From the NCBI RefSeq assembly GCF_001311885.1, contig NZ_BBCE01000009.1:55558-119557 (forward strand): a DNA stretch of 64,000 nucleotides, written 5' to 3'. The notes beneath the pieces are model-generated. The model saw nothing but the letters and a program-made list of their open reading frames with translations, ran no database searches and was not told where the DNA came from. Both the position numbers and the translations under genes were made by a program. Positions 62,919 to 64,000 of this stretch are shown piece by piece. How positions within the stretch are numbered: the first letter of the stretch is position 1; each line of letters starts with the position of its first letter. The DNA is from Syntrophomonas palmitatica JCM 14374 (GTDB lineage: Bacteria; Bacillota; Syntrophomonadia; Syntrophomonadales; Syntrophomonadaceae).

Positions 62919-62949
62919 AAAAAATAGGCCTGTAAAAAGCCTATTTTCA
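62919..62949 (-). terminator. Rho-independent terminator after csfB
   Basis: AAAATAGGC (62921-62929) pairs with GCCTATTTT (62939-62947), followed by TTATGG and A/T pairs giving a T-run on the minus strand. Confidence 0.72.
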
Positions 62950-63003
62950 GCCTGCTGGTCAGCCGCATACCTCGATATCAAGAATACAGTTTTATATTAT
63001 GAA

Positions 63004-63234
63004 CTAAAAAGCCTTTTTGATTAAAGTGCGCAGTTTCAGCAATATCTGATTATATTCATTAGAGCCCGCATCGACCCCTATTATCATTCTCTCGCAATTC
63101 GTGCATATGAACCCTCGCCTAATTTTAATGCCTTCTCTTATCCCGCCCTGGGGAACCTTTTCGCAAATAGCGCAGCGAGGAACAAGCATACCAAATTTTT
63201 CAGGCAATTTTTTAGTTTCCATTAGTTTTGTCAT
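63004..63234 (-). CDS. csfB: Anti-sigma-G factor Gin (CsfB)
   Basis: Gin binds and inhibits sigma-G (and sigma-E in the mother cell) to prevent premature activity. The 76-residue product has the family signature RCAICEKVPQGGIREGIKIR then RGFICTNCERMIIGVD, with two zinc CxxC pairs. The ATG follows AAAAGGGGTTAA. In Bacillus csfB is sigma-F-dependent and stands just upstream of the same tmk/yaaO segment. No confident promoter was found here. Confidence 0.92.
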   Translation of the reverse strand: MTKLMETKKLPEKFGMLVPRCAICEKVPQGGIREGIKIRRGFICTNCERMIIGVDAGSNEYNQILLKLRTLIKKAF

Positions 63235-63454
63235 TTAACCCCTTTTGCTTATATAATTTCCCGGTCACCGGTATACTAACCTATGCTGCCTTTTCTATTT
63301 TTGTTACCTATTAAAAATATCTATCAATTTTTCGTTCCGATTCATCGCCCTAAAACAGGATTCCCGCTATTAACGTGGAATATAACTGACAAGAATGAGT
63401 TATATTTATTTTGTTTTTAATGTATTGTTCAAATAATTTGTGCAGGTGATCATT

Positions 63455-63808
63455 ATGACTTTTACTGCATTGGTCTTGTATTTTGCTAACTTATTGTTTG
63501 ACTATCCTCTTCAGAATGAGTTTATGGCCCGTTTAAAATCCAAGAATATTTATATTTTATTTGTTCATTCTGCCATATGGGGACTGGGTTTATCCATCCT
63601 GCTGCAATATTTTCAGTTGTTTGCCTGGTGGAAGGTGTTTTTCCTGGTATTCGGGCATATGGCGATAGACGGATTTAAAGCCCGGGAGCTATACCGTCCA
63701 GCAAATGAGCGAGGAACCACACGGGCTTTGGATAATAAAGACTTCGCGGCTCTATATATCGATCAATTGCTGCATATAGTGCAGTTGGCAGTCGTAATGG
63801 TGTTTTAA
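63455..63808 (+). CDS. DUF3307 family membrane protein
   Basis: A 117-residue protein with three or four hydrophobic segments (about 3-15, 32-50, 58-75, 100-116). The DUF3307 features are LYFANLLFDYPLQNEFMARL, HSAIWGLGLSIL and FGHMAIDGFKARELY, ending with LYIDQLLHIVQLAVV. Family function is unknown. ATG 63455 is six bases after AGGTGA; a GTG at 63440 is possible. Divergent from csfB. Confidence 0.82.
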   Translation: MTFTALVLYFANLLFDYPLQNEFMARLKSKNIYILFVHSAIWGLGLSILLQYFQLFAWWKVFFLVFGHMAIDGFKARELYRPANERGTTRALDNKDFAALYIDQLLHIVQLAVVMVF

Positions 63809-63971
63809 TTTAACTATATTTCCGCTTCCTTGAAAACATCAGCTGCATATCTTGGCGTCCAGGGAGCGGTCTTCTTTTCTAAGCTTTTGTTTACGGCATC
63901 AACACGATTTAAGAATAGAAGTACGAAGTACTGACTGGCGGCGCCCACACATTACATTTCAAAACAGTCAG

Positions 63972-63992
63972 CCCCGGACTGCAGGTCCGGGG
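63972..63992 (+). terminator. G+C-rich hairpin at window end
   Basis: CCCCGGAC / GTCCGGGG around TGCAG. Only TCTGTCAC follows within the window, so terminator activity cannot be judged. The 160 bases before it show no gene. Confidence 0.4.
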
Positions 63993-64000
63993 TCTGTCAC

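Noticed and set aside
63900..64000. RNA gene (5S rRNA or tRNA) at the right edge
   Set aside because: No cloverleaf or 5S consensus was recognised; only one hairpin is visible.

Overview
The window is chromosomal DNA from an endospore-forming, strictly anaerobic Clostridia-type Firmicute, most likely close to Syntrophomonadaceae. Three things point there. Sporulation genes are dense (spoIIE, spoIIR, spoVB, spoVT, yabP, yabQ, fin, csfB, ger genes). An NAD-type formate dehydrogenase with selenocysteine sits beside a formate channel. Gene order follows the Bacillus subtilis ftsH to csfB segment almost step by step. No rRNA, tRNA, CRISPR array or complete insertion sequence was seen.

Layout, left to right. 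1-6 kb: ftsH, tilS, spoIIE. 6-12.9 kb: an inserted formate module (focA, fdhA, nuoF-like, nuoE-like) plus gppA. 13-19.4 kb: yabR, divIC, a small HTH gene, yabQ, yabP, rqcP (yabO), hup, mazG (yabN), spoVB, spoVT. 19.6-26.4 kb: the only long plus-strand block, a germinant-receptor cluster with two B, one A, two C and two small membrane genes. 26.5-36.8 kb: mfd, fin, pth, prs, glmU, a nucleotidyltransferase, a GntR regulator, ispE, spoIIR. 37-42.7 kb: accessory genes (AAA/DUF4143 ATPase, YtrA-type regulator with ABC transporter and operator, DUF6485, a membrane protein, a ribbon-helix-helix protein, a patatin). 42.9-48.2 kb: a candidate spore-surface cluster (two possible SPOCS-like proteins, two glycosyltransferases, a CgeB-like protein, a zinc-ribbon protein). 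48.3-64 kb: veg, ykuK, ksgA, a YhcN-like lipoprotein, yabE, tatD, metG, abrB, rsmI, trmN6, yabA, yaaT, holB, yaaR, tmk, an Orn/Lys/Arg decarboxylase, csfB and a DUF3307 gene.

The housekeeping parts cover translation and RNA modification (tilS, pth, metG, rsmI, ksgA, rqcP), replication and repair (holB, tmk, yabA, mfd, hup), envelope precursors (glmU, ispE) and cell division (divIC). The sporulation genes act at successive stages: sigma-F activation (spoIIE), its inhibitor (fin), signalling to the mother cell (spoIIR), the sigma-G inhibitor (csfB), late forespore control (spoVT), cortex (spoVB), surface (cgeB cluster) and germination (ger).

Two cautions. About 18 short indels interrupt otherwise well-conserved genes (focA, fdhA, gppA, spoVB, gerAB, prs, gntR, ispE, an ABC permease, DUF6485, yhcN, yaaT, holB, the decarboxylase). 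Many lie at homopolymers, so sequencing error is more likely than gene decay. The in-frame UGA of fdhA is different: it is a genuine selenocysteine codon by motif and by a SECIS-like hairpin.

The least explained material is intergenic: a family of palindromic CACAGAT elements in at least ten gaps, a ~210-bp structured element between metG and tatD, and three other repeat types.
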